Shown: positions 43,732-52,814, numbered from the stretch's first letter. The stretch: 57,768 nt of DNA from Acidisphaera sp. L21 (GCF_009765685.1 NZ_LMUY01000032.1:91273-149040); one strand, 5' to 3'. Numbers and translations: made by a program. The notes: a model not told the origin generated them from the sequence alone.

Positions 43732-45395
43732 TGCGCAGCGACATCGAAATCGCCGACTCGGCGACGCTTCGCCCGATTGCCGACATCGCGGCCGAATTGA
43801 AGATCCCGGGCGACGCGCTGGAGCCCTACGGCCGCTACAAGGCGAAAGTGGGCTACGACTTCATCCGCGGCGTGGAAGACCGGCCCGATGGTGCGCTGGT
43901 GCTGGTGACGGGGATTAGCCCGACGCCGGCCGGCGAGGGCAAGACCACCACCACGATCGGGTTGGGGGACGCGCTGCGGCGGATCGGCCGGCGGGCCGCG
44001 ATCTGTTTGCGGGAGCCGTCGTTGGGCCCGTGTTTCGGCGTGAAGGGCGGGGCGACGGGCGGGGGCATGGCGCAGGTGGCGCCGATGGCGGAGATCAACC
44101 TGCACTTCACGGGGGACTTCCACGCCATCACCTCGGCCAACAACCTGCTGTCGGCGATGATCGACAACCATCTGTATTGGGGCAACGAACTGGGGATCGA
44201 CGCGCGCCGGGTGAGTTGGCGGCGGGCACTGGACATGAACGATCGTGCCCTGCGGGACATGGTGGTCGGGCTGGGCGGCGCGACGAACGGGGCGCCGCGG
44301 CAGGACGGATTCGACATCACGGTGGCGTCGGAGGTGATGGCGGTGTTCTGCCTGGCGCGCGACCTGGACGATCTGCGCGAGCGATTGGGGCGCATGATCG
44401 TGGCGCCCGGCCGCGACGGCTCGGCAGTGACGGCGCGGGATTTGAAGGCGGATGGAGCGATGGCGGCGCTGTTGCGCGATGCATTCCAGCCGAACCTGGT
44501 GCAGACGTTGGAGGGTTCGCCGGCGCTGATGCATGGGGGGCCGTTCGCCAATATCGCGCATGGCTGCAACTCGGTCATGGCGACACGGCTGGGGCTGAAG
44601 CTGGCGGATGTGGTGGTGACGGAGGCGGGATTCGGCGCCGATCTGGGTGGTGAGAAGTTCCTGGACATCAAGTGCCGCAGCGCCGGGCTGCGGCCGGCCT
44701 GTACGGTGGTGGTGGCGACGGTGCGGGCCCTCAAGATGCATGGCGGCGTAGCCCGGGCCGATCTGGGGCGGGAGGATTTGGGCGCGGTCCATCGCGGCGT
44801 CGCCAACGTGGCGCGGCATGTGGAGAACATGCGCAAGTTCGGCCTGCCCGTGGTGGTGGCGCTGAACCGCTTCACCGGGGACACGCCGGCGGAGTACGAC
44901 GAAGTTCGCGCCGGGCTGCCGGGCGTGGAGGTGGTGTTGTGCTCCCACTGGGCCGATGGCGGCGCAGGGGCGGAAGATTTGGCGCGTGCGGTGATGCGCC
45001 GGGTGGAGGGTTGGACCGGGGATTACCGGCCGCTGTATCCGGATGCGATGGGTCTGGCGGACAAGCTGCGCACCGTCGCGCGTGAAATCTACCGGGCCAG
45101 CGACATCAGCCTGGCACCCGCGGTGTCTCGTCGGCTGGCCGCGCTGGAGGCGGCGGGGTTCGGGCACCTGCCGGTGTGTATTGCCAAGACCCAATACAGC
45201 TTCACCGCCGACCCGAAAATTATGGGCGCACCGTCCGGCCACACGCTGCCGGTGCGGGAGGTTCGCCTGTCGGCGGGGGCTGGGTTCGTGGTGGCGATCT
45301 GCGGCGACATCATGACAATGCCTGGTTTGCCTCGCCGCCCGGCAGCCGAGGGCATCGGGTTGAGCGCAGACGGACGAGTGAGCGGAATGTTCTAG
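43731..45395 (+). CDS. fhs: Formate--tetrahydrofolate ligase
   Basis: The 554-residue enzyme has the P-loop [18 protein letters not shown], the long active-site block [50 protein letters not shown] and the [12 protein letters not shown] segment. It makes 10-formyl-THF from formate, ATP and THF. The start is ATG at 43731, overlapping the phnW stop (TGATG); a GTG one codon earlier also fits. Being co-translated with the aminotransferase suggests shared one-carbon or photorespiration-like metabolism, which is inference. Confidence 0.95.
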   Translation: MRSDIEIADSATLRPIADIAAELKIPGDALEPYGRYKAKVGYDFIRGVEDRPDGALVLVTGISPTPAGEGKTTTTIGLGDALRRIGRRAAICLREPSLGPCFGVKGGATGGGMAQVAPMAEINLHFTGDFHAITSANNLLSAMIDNHLYWGNELGIDARRVSWRRALDMNDRALRDMVVGLGGATNGAPRQDGFDITVASEVMAVFCLARDLDDLRERLGRMIVAPGRDGSAVTARDLKADGAMAALLRDAFQPNLVQTLEGSPALMHGGPFANIAHGCNSVMATRLGLKLADVVVTEAGFGADLGGEKFLDIKCRSAGLRPACTVVVATVRALKMHGGVARADLGREDLGAVHRGVANVARHVENMRKFGLPVVVALNRFTGDTPAEYDEVRAGLPGVEVVLCSHWADGGAGAEDLARAVMRRVEGWTGDYRPLYPDAMGLADKLRTVAREIYRASDISLAPAVSRRLAALEAAGFGHLPVCIAKTQYSFTADPKIMGAPSGHTLPVREVRLSAGAGFVVAICGDIMTMPGLPRRPAAEGIGLSADGRVSGMF

Positions 45396-45498
45396 CGCAA
45401 GTTCGTGCTGACACGAATTTTGCTCTAACTCTCTATTTTGGCGAGCATTTTTTGCGGCCCGATGACTGGCATTGGGCGCAAAACCGCTCTTGCGTAAG

Positions 45499-45669
45499 CT
45501 ACCGAGCCTCGCCGGCTTGCAGCAGCTTTAACAGCGCGTCAGGCAACGGCTCGTGCGCCACGGCGTCGTGTCGCTCTCGCAAACACACTCGAAGCCATTG
45601 ATCGAAGGCTTGTTGGTCGCGCTGGCGTGGTGCCGGCATCTCTGCCCTCCATGGCTGAGTATCATCCAT
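45499..45669 (-). CDS. NepR-like anti-sigma factor (general stress response), small
   Basis: The 56-residue protein starts MDDTQPWRAEM and ends with FDQWLRVCLRERHDAVAHEPLPDALLKLLQ, which matches the NepR pattern (LxxxLRxxYDxVxxEPxPDRLLxLL). NepR proteins hold the EcfG sigma factor of the alphaproteobacterial general stress response and are released by PhyR. EcfG and PhyR are not in the window, so the protein would be distant from its partners or a second copy. A shorter start (45639, MPAPRQRD) is possible. Confidence 0.52.
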   Translation of the reverse strand: MDDTQPWRAEMPAPRQRDQQAFDQWLRVCLRERHDAVAHEPLPDALLKLLQAGEAR

Positions 45670-45736
45670 GCATCGACAAGTGCCTGCAAACCCACCGGTT
45701 CCCCGGCGGTGATCACGTTCCGTGTAGCAGTGCTGG

Positions 45737-46561
45737 CTAGGAGGGTGCGTTCGCGCCGGCGGTGACCATGTGCGCAAGGCTATCGCCGAGGCAGGCGTGC
45801 AGGGCCTCGACCGCCTTCAGGCGCTTGCCCTTGGGCGTGCGCTCCAGGTCGATTTGGCCTTCGTTCGCCCAATGTCGCATCAGGTCGAAGCGATGGAACA
45901 GCATGACGCCGGGCTGGCCGGCGATTTGCTGCATCGCTTGCTCGAACGGGGCGATGTCGACATTGGCGTGCAGGAAGCGGCTGAATTGCGGGTCGACCAG
46001 GATCAGGTCGGCACCGGCTTGTGAGATGGCGGCCGCACCGTCGGACAGGGTTTGGTAGAAAGCGGAGGCGGGAACGTTGCGCACTGCTTCCACCGTGCCG
46101 GTCTGCCATATCACGAGTTGGTAGTGATGGGCGGCCAGTTCGGTATGTAGGATTTCGAGCATTTCGGCTGCGGTCATGCCGCGGCCGCCCTTCACCACGA
46201 CCGAGACGGTGGCGCCCGGCGTGGCCTCCCGCAAGGCCGAGGCCATTTTCAAGGGGAACGCCGCATCGGACGCACTCGGCGCGGGGGCAGCGCGCGGTGT
46301 CGAGCCGAGGCCCAAGGCCATGCTGGTGACACCGCCGGACTGCAAGGACTCGACGGGGCTGAAGACGGTGGCGGACCCGATTGTCAGTACATTCAGCGTG
46401 CCGCCGGGCTTGAGGTTGGCAGCCACTTGCTTCATCGCCGACACATCCGAGGTCAAGTCGGCGGGGGCGGCGCAGATATCGTCGGCCAACGCCTGATGCA
46501 CGGATCCAAGCAACAAAATTGTCGCAAGAGCCGTCCAGCGTCTAACAATATGGCCATTCAT
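45737..46561 (-). CDS. Exported SGNH/GDSL-type hydrolase
   Basis: The 274-residue protein has a signal peptide, with a positively charged start and hydrophobic core ALATILLLGSVHQALA. The SGNH blocks are recognisable: LNVLTIGSATVFS (block I serine within GSATV), GRGMTAAEML (block II glycine), LVIWQTGTVEA (block III, with Thr where Asn is usual) and FHRFDLMRHW near the end (Asp/His). Acyl esterases of this type often pair with OpgC-like acyltransferases. It is 16 bp after the OpgC gene, so both probably act on the same periplasmic glycan. Confidence 0.74.
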   Translation of the reverse strand: MNGHIVRRWTALATILLLGSVHQALADDICAAPADLTSDVSAMKQVAANLKPGGTLNVLTIGSATVFSPVESLQSGGVTSMALGLGSTPRAAPAPSASDAAFPLKMASALREATPGATVSVVVKGGRGMTAAEMLEILHTELAAHHYQLVIWQTGTVEAVRNVPASAFYQTLSDGAAAISQAGADLILVDPQFSRFLHANVDIAPFEQAMQQIAGQPGVMLFHRFDLMRHWANEGQIDLERTPKGKRLKAVEALHACLGDSLAHMVTAGANAPS

Positions 46562-46577
46562 CACGGATGAATCGATA

Positions 46578-47711
46578 TCAGGGCGTGACACCCCCGGCAA
46601 GGCGCTGCGGGGCTGGACGACCCTTCTCACGGTAATAAGCCGCCAGTGCGCCGACTGCGATGAGCAGGATGGCGCCGATGATGTTGACGGGGATCTGCGC
46701 CCACCAGCCATCCGCCTCCTCCAGCACGAGCCGGCCGAGGAAAGATAGGAAGATGCCGGCACAGAACACCGGCAGCGAGTGCTGGCCGCAGAGCACGAAT
46801 GGGGCGGCCCAGCGGGAGGAAATCCATCGCGCGCTCGCCGGCACCCAGCGCGAGACGATCCAGGCCAGCGCCAGGATGGACATCAGGCGGAATGGGTGAA
46901 GGCCGCCCTTGTCGACTGCCATCAGCGATCGGGCGATACGGGCCGGCAGATGTGCGGCAAGTTCCGGATGTTCCCACAGGCCGAATTGCATGAACAGGCC
47001 GAAGACGACGATGCCGGCGCTGAGCCAATCCATCAGCAACGTGACGGCGCGGCTAGGCTGTTCGGGTGGCAGATAGGCCATGATCGCGCCCAGCATGAAC
47101 AATAGCTGCCATGCCAGCGGGTTGAAGTACCAGCCGTCCCCGGTGATGGAGGGCAGGTTGATCCCGGCCAGCCGCGCCGTGGCATAGAGCGCAAAGGACA
47201 GCACGGCGAGCAATTGGGGCCAGCGCAGCAGCGGCATCACCACGGCGAACAGCACCAGCAGCGCGATATACATCGGCAGGATGTCGAGATAGGCGGGCTG
47301 GAAGTGCAGCATCAGCGCCTCGAGCATGGCGCGATACGGCTCCTCCCCCAGGACATCCAGGTGGATCTCGTCCAGGTAGTCGGCGCGGTCCAACGTGGTG
47401 GCGGAGTAGGAGACCTGGGCGGCGAAGACGACGAACAGGAAGATGTGGGCGATATACAGGGTCCAGGCGCGCTTCAGCGTGTCGGATGCGGCGTAGACCC
47501 AGCCGTTCCGGTCCATCGATTTGCCGTAGGCGAGACCGGCGCCGTAGCCGGCCAGCAGCACGAAGACCTCCGCAGAGTCGCACATGGCGAAGTTGCGCAG
47601 GCTGAACTGGTTGACCCAGTTGGCGGGGATGTGGTCGGTGAAGATCCACCACAAGGCTAGGCCGCGGAAGAAATCCACCCGCATGTCGCGGCCAGCACGT
47701 ATCAGCCGCAT
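46578..47711 (-). CDS. OpgC-domain membrane acyltransferase
   Basis: The 377-residue protein has about ten hydrophobic helices and starts MRLIRAGRDMRVDFFRGLALWWIFTDHIP, the OpgC/acyltransferase-3 signature (DFFRGLAL, FTDHIP). The FVLLAGYGAG motif follows. OpgC modifies osmoregulated periplasmic glucans with succinyl groups. GGAGGGG lies upstream of ATG 47711. The SGNH hydrolase that follows in the same transcript may remove or transfer acyl groups. OpgG/OpgH are not in the window. Confidence 0.84.
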   Translation of the reverse strand: MRLIRAGRDMRVDFFRGLALWWIFTDHIPANWVNQFSLRNFAMCDSAEVFVLLAGYGAGLAYGKSMDRNGWVYAASDTLKRAWTLYIAHIFLFVVFAAQVSYSATTLDRADYLDEIHLDVLGEEPYRAMLEALMLHFQPAYLDILPMYIALLVLFAVVMPLLRWPQLLAVLSFALYATARLAGINLPSITGDGWYFNPLAWQLLFMLGAIMAYLPPEQPSRAVTLLMDWLSAGIVVFGLFMQFGLWEHPELAAHLPARIARSLMAVDKGGLHPFRLMSILALAWIVSRWVPASARWISSRWAAPFVLCGQHSLPVFCAGIFLSFLGRLVLEEADGWWAQIPVNIIGAILLIAVGALAAYYREKGRPAPQRLAGGVTP

Positions 47712-47811
47712 GCTGCGTTTCCCCTCCCCGCTCGCCTTCGACATAAGGGCGCGGGGTAGCAACGCGCAAGCCGCGCCACGGGCGCAAGGTGGCCTGGTTA
47801 CAAAACGCTGG

Positions 47812-48579
47812 TCAGGAGGTCAGCAGGGCTGCCAGCCGTTCGACGTCCTGGGCGGCCGGGGTGTTGGGGTGGCGCACCTGCAGCAGGATCTGCCGGCGGA
47901 TGGCGTCGCGCACGTGGTCGTCCTTGCGGATGATGCCGGCCAGAGGCGGTTTGCGGCCCAGGAACTTGGCGCTGGCCTGGGCGAGCGTGGCGTAAGTGCG
48001 TTCGGCCGCGGCCTTGCTGCTGGCCTGGTTGACCACCAGGCGCACGTCGCCGCCGGGGCGGTCGGCATTGGCCAGCTTCAGCACGGCGTAGGCGTCGGTC
48101 AGGCTCGTTGGTTCCTCGGTTGCGACGACGAGGAGCGTGTCGGATACGGCGGCCATGCGGCGAACCGAGCGGTCGAGGCCGGCGCCCAGGTCCAGCACGA
48201 TGTCGCTGACGGAGGTTTCCGCGGCCAAGGCCGCCAGCACGCGGTCGAGGATTTGCGGGTCCATGGTGGATAGCGCGCCGGAGCCGGAGCGGCCGGCGAG
48301 CACGGTAAAGCCGCCCGCCGGATAGGCCACGGCGGTGTCGGCGATGCTGCGGCGGCCGGCGATCACCGCCGTCAGGTCGTGCTCGGGCATGATGCCCAAT
48401 TGGATGTCGATGTTGGCCAGGCCCAGATCGCCGTCGAACAGCATGACGCGGCGGCCAGCCTGCACCAGGGCACGCGACAGGGTGACGGACAGCCAGGTCT
48501 TGCCGACGCCACCCTTGCCGGACGCGATGGCGATTAGCCGGGGGCGGCGGAGGGGTGGGGTCGCGATGGATGCGCTCAT
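47812..48579 (-). CDS. flhG: FlhG/YlxH-like MinD-family ATPase
   Basis: The 255-residue protein has the deviant Walker A SGKGGVGKTWLSVTL, DGDLGLANIDIQLGI as the switch I/Walker A' region and VLDLGAGLDRSV. It is the partner of FlhF and sets flagellar number and placement by acting on the flagellar SRP-type GTPase. Its ATG overlaps the flhF stop as ATGA. The C-terminal membrane-targeting helix of MinD is short here (QDVERLAALLTS). Confidence 0.85.
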   Translation of the reverse strand: MSASIATPPLRRPRLIAIASGKGGVGKTWLSVTLSRALVQAGRRVMLFDGDLGLANIDIQLGIMPEHDLTAVIAGRRSIADTAVAYPAGGFTVLAGRSGSGALSTMDPQILDRVLAALAAETSVSDIVLDLGAGLDRSVRRMAAVSDTLLVVATEEPTSLTDAYAVLKLANADRPGGDVRLVVNQASSKAAAERTYATLAQASAKFLGRKPPLAGIIRKDDHVRDAIRRQILLQVRHPNTPAAQDVERLAALLTS

Positions 48580-49493
48580 GCCTGCAACTCCGCGGACAAC
48601 GCTCGTGATCGGGTGGCGCCGGTGTGCGACAGGCGGTTGGCGAGCATCGCGGCGGTCAATGCCTCCAGCCCGTCGGCGGCGCCGGGGCCGGTGCCGGCCT
48701 CCGTCATGGTGAGTTTGCCGGCGTCGGCCGCCGCCAGCAGGCCGCCGAGGCGGCGGGCCATGTCCAGGCGCGTGCCGACCAGCATGGTGGCGCCGGCGGA
48801 GGCGAAGGCGGAGGCGAGATCGGCGGATTCCGCGGCGTCCAGCCCGGCGGGAAGCACCAGCGCGGTGGCGGCGTTGGCGGTGCAGGCGAGGCCCGCCACT
48901 TCGTCGTTCTGCGCCTGGTCGAACGGGTCGGTGCCGGGCGCGTCGATCAGCACGGGGGCGCCGGGTTGGCGGCGTGTGAGGGCACGGGAGAGCGTGGCGG
49001 GGTGGCTGGCGACGATCAGGGTCAATCCTAGCAAACGAGTGAAGGCGGCGAGCTGTTCGGTGGCGCCGGCGCGTCGACCGTCGGTGGTGATGATGAGCGG
49101 CTGGACCCCGGCCATGACCAGGCGGGTGGCAAGCCGGGCAACGGTGAGGGTCTTGCCGGCGCCGGGTGGACCGGCCAGCAGCAATGGCTGGGGTGAGTCG
49201 CCGGTGAAGTCGAACTCACCGAAGCGCAGCACACGGCCGAGGGTGGATTCTAGTTTTCCCACGGCGAGCTTGTCCGCCAGGCGGGCGGGCACGCCGTGCC
49301 AGGCAAGCATCCGCTCGCGCTCGGGGTCGGGTAATGGGACGGGCGGCTCGTCATCCGGCTCGAGCACCGCGGTGAGTTCGACGCCGTCGGCGACCCGGCG
49401 GGTGCCGAGAATGAGTGCGTCGGCGCCAAGCTCCGCGCGAACGCGGGCCATGGCTTCTGTCACGCCCGCAGCACGATAGAGCTTCAACCGCAT
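48576..49493 (-). CDS. flhF: Flagellar SRP-type GTPase FlhF
   Basis: The 305-residue protein has a basic N-terminal part MRLKLYRAAGVTEAMARVRAELG (the FlhF N domain), the P-loop AGPPGAGKTLTVARLA, TTDGRRAGATEQLAAF, the G3-like LIDAPGTDPF and G4-like GTRLDMARRLGGLLAA. FlhF of other bacteria is about 370-430 residues, so the linker region is short here. It targets the flagellar assembly apparatus. No other flagellar gene is seen at either side of flhFG; upstream on the opposite strand is a haloacid dehalogenase. Confidence 0.85.
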   Translation of the reverse strand: MRLKLYRAAGVTEAMARVRAELGADALILGTRRVADGVELTAVLEPDDEPPVPLPDPERERMLAWHGVPARLADKLAVGKLESTLGRVLRFGEFDFTGDSPQPLLLAGPPGAGKTLTVARLATRLVMAGVQPLIITTDGRRAGATEQLAAFTRLLGLTLIVASHPATLSRALTRRQPGAPVLIDAPGTDPFDQAQNDEVAGLACTANAATALVLPAGLDAAESADLASAFASAGATMLVGTRLDMARRLGGLLAAADAGKLTMTEAGTGPGAADGLEALTAAMLANRLSHTGATRSRALSAELQA

Positions 49494-49551
49494 GGCCGGA
49501 CCCTAGGTGGGGGGTGTTGCCAGAGAGTTAATGAGGCGTATCGTCGCTGGC

Positions 49552-50259
49552 ATGAGCGATCTGCGGGCTATCGTTTTCGACACGTTCGGCACCGTCGTGG
49601 ACTGGCGAACCAGCCTGATTACGGAGTTGACCGCGTTTGGCGCGAGCCGGGGCATCCAGGCGGATTGGGCGGCGCTGGTGGATGACTGGCGCGGGGCGTA
49701 TGCGCCGTCGATGGCCCGGGTGCGCAAGGGTGACCTGCCCTGGACCAAGCTCGACGATCTGCATCGCGGCTCGTTGGACCAGTTGGTGGCGCAGCACGGC
49801 ATCGTAGGGCTGAGCGAGGCGGACCTGGTTCACATCAATCTCGGCTGGCACCGGCTGCACGCCTGGCCGGATTCGGTTCCGGGCATGGTGCGGCTGCACC
49901 AGAGGTTCATCACCGGGCCGCTATCGAACGGGAACGTGTCGCTGCTGCTGGATCTGGCGCGGTTCAACGGCCTGCCGTGGGGGATGATCTTCGGTTCCGA
50001 TATCTACCGGCACTTCAAGCCGGATCCAGAAACCTATCTCGGCGCGTGCGCGCTGCTGTCGTTGGAGCCGGACCAGGTGATGCTGTGCGCGGCGCATAAC
50101 GCGGACCTGGCGGCGGCGCAGAGCCACGGCATGCAAACGGCGTTCGTGCCGCGGCCGACGGAATATGGACCTCGGCAGGTCAAGGACACGAAAGCCACCG
50201 GCAACTGGGATTATGTCGTGACGGGGATCGACGATTTGGCGACGAAACTGGGGGTTTGA
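49552..50259 (+). CDS. Haloacid dehalogenase type II (HAD superfamily)
   Basis: The 235-residue protein has the nucleophile motif FDTFGTVVDWR near the N-terminus, SNGNVSLL (motif II), the lysine in HFKPDPETYLGAC and CAAHNADLAAAQSHGMQTAFV (motif IV). These are the type II 2-haloacid dehalogenase hallmarks, which replace halogen by hydroxyl on 2-haloacids such as L-2-chloropropionate. Many family members act on other substrates. ATG at 49552 matches MSDLRAIVFDTFG; longer starts are possible. A hairpin element follows 4 bp after the stop. Confidence 0.88.
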   Translation: MSDLRAIVFDTFGTVVDWRTSLITELTAFGASRGIQADWAALVDDWRGAYAPSMARVRKGDLPWTKLDDLHRGSLDQLVAQHGIVGLSEADLVHINLGWHRLHAWPDSVPGMVRLHQRFITGPLSNGNVSLLLDLARFNGLPWGMIFGSDIYRHFKPDPETYLGACALLSLEPDQVMLCAAHNADLAAAQSHGMQTAFVPRPTEYGPRQVKDTKATGNWDYVVTGIDDLATKLGV

Positions 50260-50263
50260 TGCG

Positions 50264-50313
50264 GCAGGGCGCTGCCCTGCACCCGGAAGGGGATAGCCAT
50301 CCCCTTCGACCCC
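50264..50313 (+). repeat. Intergenic two-hairpin element after the haloacid dehalogenase gene
   Basis: First stem GCAGGGC-GC-TGCCCTGC, linker ACCCGGA, second stem AGGGGAT-AGCC-ATCCCCT, then TCGACCCC. It reads in the dehalogenase direction and ends four bases before the convergent lexA stop. Confidence 0.75.
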
Positions 50314-50317
50314 TTGG

Positions 50318-51019
50318 TTAATAGCGGCGTAGGAGGCCTACCAAGCGCCCTTGGACCTTTACGCGGTCGGCGGGGAAGATGCGGACCTCATATTTGGCGT
50401 TCGCGGGCTCCAGCACGATCGTGCTGCCGCGGCGGCGCAGGCGCTTCAGCGTCACTTCGCTGTCATCGACCATGGCCACGACGATCTGCCCGTTCTCCGC
50501 CGTTTCGCCCTTGCGGATGATGACGGTGTCGGTGTCAAGAATCCCAGCCTCGATCATGGAATCGCCGGCGACCTCTAGGGCGTAATGCTCACCGCTGCCG
50601 AGCATGGCCAATGGCACCTCGATCTGGGTGCCGCCGTCGCGCAGTGCCTCGATCGGTTGGCCGGCGGCGATGCGGCCGTAGAGCGGCAACTGCACCGCGG
50701 CGGCATCCCCGGCGGCCCGCACCCCGGCGAGCCGATTGGCGCCGAAATCGCCGCGGATGACGTTGGGCGCGAAAGTCGCTACGGCCTGCGCGGGCTCGAT
50801 CGATTTGTCTGGCACGCGGACCACTTCTAGCGCGCGAGCCCGGTGGTGGTGGCGGCGGAGGAAACCCCGCTCCTCCAGCGCCGAGATCAGGCGGTGAATA
50901 CCGGATTTGGAGCGCAGGCTGAGCGCATCCTTCATTTCCTCGAACGAGGGAGAAAATCCGGTAGTGCGCAAATGATGGTCGATAAAGAGCAGTAATTCAT
51001 GCTGTTTGCGCGTCAACAT
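50318..51019 (-). CDS. lexA: SOS repressor LexA
   Basis: The 233-residue protein has an N-terminal winged HTH ([45 protein letters not shown]) and a C-terminal S24 domain with the Ala-Gly cleavage site in [11 protein letters not shown], the catalytic Ser in [12 protein letters not shown] and Lys in [11 protein letters not shown]. It represses DNA-damage genes and cleaves itself with RecA. A GTTC-N7-GTTC box lies 39 bp upstream, so it is probably autoregulated. It follows moeA on the same strand but has its own promoter region. Confidence 0.96.
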   Translation of the reverse strand: MLTRKQHELLLFIDHHLRTTGFSPSFEEMKDALSLRSKSGIHRLISALEERGFLRRHHHRARALEVVRVPDKSIEPAQAVATFAPNVIRGDFGANRLAGVRAAGDAAAVQLPLYGRIAAGQPIEALRDGGTQIEVPLAMLGSGEHYALEVAGDSMIEAGILDTDTVIIRKGETAENGQIVVAMVDDSEVTLKRLRRRGSTIVLEPANAKYEVRIFPADRVKVQGRLVGLLRRY

Positions 51020-51058
51020 CGCAGGACTCCCGCGGAACAAATCGGCAACCGTTTCGAT

Positions 51059-51073
51059 GTTCTATATTGGTTC
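51059..51073. promoter_or_regulatory. LexA (SOS) box, GTTC-N7-GTTC
   Basis: GTTC-TATATTG-GTTC matches the alphaproteobacterial LexA direct-repeat box exactly. It lies upstream of lexA and 57 bp past the moeA stop, and the T/A-rich spacer (TATATT) may be part of the -10 element. Confidence 0.9.
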
Positions 51074-51130
51074 CTCGCGCCTCGTCAAGCGAGACCGAAT
51101 CTCGTTTAAGCGGGCGAGTTCCAGCAGGAT

Positions 51131-52336
51131 TCAGAGACCCAGACTGTCCAGCCGGATCACTTCCACCTCGGCGCCTTCCGGCAGGGCCGGGGCGTTGGGG
51201 GCGCGGAGCACCAGGCCGTCGGCGCGTGCGAGCAGGCTGAGCATGCCGGAATCCTGGCGGGGGAATGGGGTGGCGACCAACAGGCCGCCGGGCGCCATCG
51301 TGAGGGTCGCGCGGAGATGGTCGGCGCGGCGGTCGTTCGCCGGCACGGGCACGCCCAGCACGGCGCGTTCGGTTCGCGGGGCGGCGGCGGGCAGGCCGCC
51401 CAGGACGTCGAGCGAGGGGAGCAGGAACAGGGCGGCGCAGATGAGGGCGGACACCGGGTTGCCCGGGAGGCCAAGGACGGGGGTGTTGGCGACACGGCCG
51501 GCGATCAGCGGCTTGCCGGGGCGCATGGCGATCTTCCAGAAGTCGAGTTGGAAGCCACGCTCGGCCAAGGCGGCCTGGACCAGATCGTGCTCGCCGACAC
51601 TGGCGCCGCCGGTCGTCACCAGCATGTCGATGCCGCCGAGGCTGTCGACCGTCGCGGCGATGGCGGCCTGGTCATCGGGGACCACTGGCAGGATGACCGG
51701 CACGCCGCCGCCGGCGCGCACGAGGGCGGCGATGGCGTGGGAGTTGGAACTGACGATGCCGCCGGGCACGATCGGCTCGCCCGGCATGGCGATCTCGTCC
51801 CCCGTGGCGAGGATGGCGATGCGGGGGCGGTGGTGGACGACAAGCCAGGGATGGTTGGCGGCGGCGGCCAGGCCGATGTCGCGGGCGCCGAGGCGGCGGC
51901 CGGGCTGCAACAGCGCGTCGCCGGCGGAAAAATCCTGGCCGGCGCGGCGGATGTGTTTGCCTTTGGTGCAGGCCTCGCGCACCAGCACGTCGTCACCCTC
52001 GCGGGTCGCGTCTTCCTGCAGCAGGATGCAGTCGGCACCGTGGGGCACGACGCTGCCGGTGAAGAGGCGCACGGCCTCCCCGGGGCCGACCTCGCCGTCG
52101 AAGGGGTGGCCGGCGGGCGCGGCACCGATGACGCGCAACCTTGCATCCAATACGCCGTCGGCTGCCCGCAACGCGTAGCCGTCCATGGCGGATACGTCGG
52201 CGGGGGGCTGAGTCAATCGCGCCAGAACCGGGCGGGCCAGGACGCGGCCCCAGCCCTCGGCCAGCGCGACGGTTTCGGTGGGCGTGGCGCGCAGTGGTTC
52301 CAGGATCCGGGCGCGGGCTTCGGCGACGCTCAACAT
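51131..52336 (-). CDS. moeA: Molybdopterin molybdenumtransferase MoeA
   Basis: The 401-residue protein starts MLSVAEARARILEPLRATP and carries VSAMDGYALRAAD, the GDEIAMPGEPIVPGGIVSSNSH segment, the MoeA/MogA core VTTGGASVGEHDLV and MRPGKPLIAG with GLPGNPVSAL. It inserts molybdate into adenylylated molybdopterin to finish the cofactor. It is 10 bases from the moaC stop and shares the trp-moa-lexA order known from other alphaproteobacteria. Confidence 0.96.
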   Translation of the reverse strand: MLSVAEARARILEPLRATPTETVALAEGWGRVLARPVLARLTQPPADVSAMDGYALRAADGVLDARLRVIGAAPAGHPFDGEVGPGEAVRLFTGSVVPHGADCILLQEDATREGDDVLVREACTKGKHIRRAGQDFSAGDALLQPGRRLGARDIGLAAAANHPWLVVHHRPRIAILATGDEIAMPGEPIVPGGIVSSNSHAIAALVRAGGGVPVILPVVPDDQAAIAATVDSLGGIDMLVTTGGASVGEHDLVQAALAERGFQLDFWKIAMRPGKPLIAGRVANTPVLGLPGNPVSALICAALFLLPSLDVLGGLPAAAPRTERAVLGVPVPANDRRADHLRATLTMAPGGLLVATPFPRQDSGMLSLLARADGLVLRAPNAPALPEGAEVEVIRLDSLGL

Positions 52337-52346
52337 GGGAGGGAGA

Positions 52347-52814
52347 TCATGGCTGGGTGAACTCGCCGGACTTGCCGCCGTCCTTGTGGACGACGCGCAA
52401 TGCCTCGATCCGCATGCCGCGGTCCATGGCCTTGCACATGTCGTAGACCGTGAGCGCGGCGACGCTGGCGGCGGTCAGCGCCTCCATCTCTACGCCGGTG
52501 CGGCCGGTGGTGCGGACGGTGGCCTCGATCTCGACAGCGCCGTCGCCGGGCTGGAGGTCGAGCGTGACGGCGGAGATGGGGAGCGGATGGCAGAGGGGGA
52601 TGAGGTCGGCGGTGCGCTTGGCAGCCATGATGCCGGCGAGGCGGGCGGTGCCGAGGACGTCGCCCTTCTTGGCGTCGCCGGCGGCGACGATGGCGAGCGT
52701 TTCGGGCAGCATCACGACGCGGGCGCGGGCGGTGGCGGTGCGGGCGGTTTCGGGTTTGGCGGAGACGTCCACCATCACGGCACGGCCGGCGGCGTCGAAA
52801 TGGGTGAGGCTCAT
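52347..52814 (-). CDS. moaC: Cyclic pyranopterin monophosphate synthase MoaC
   Basis: The 155-residue protein starts [23 protein letters not shown] and has [29 protein letters not shown] and [28 protein letters not shown], the catalytic lysines and aspartate of MoaC. It converts the MoaA product into cyclic pyranopterin monophosphate in molybdenum cofactor synthesis. It overlaps trpC as ATGA. MoaA is not in the window. Confidence 0.96.
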   Translation of the reverse strand: MSLTHFDAAGRAVMVDVSAKPETARTATARARVVMLPETLAIVAAGDAKKGDVLGTARLAGIMAAKRTADLIPLCHPLPISAVTLDLQPGDGAVEIEATVRTTGRTGVEMEALTAASVAALTVYDMCKAMDRGMRIEALRVVHKDGGKSGEFTQP

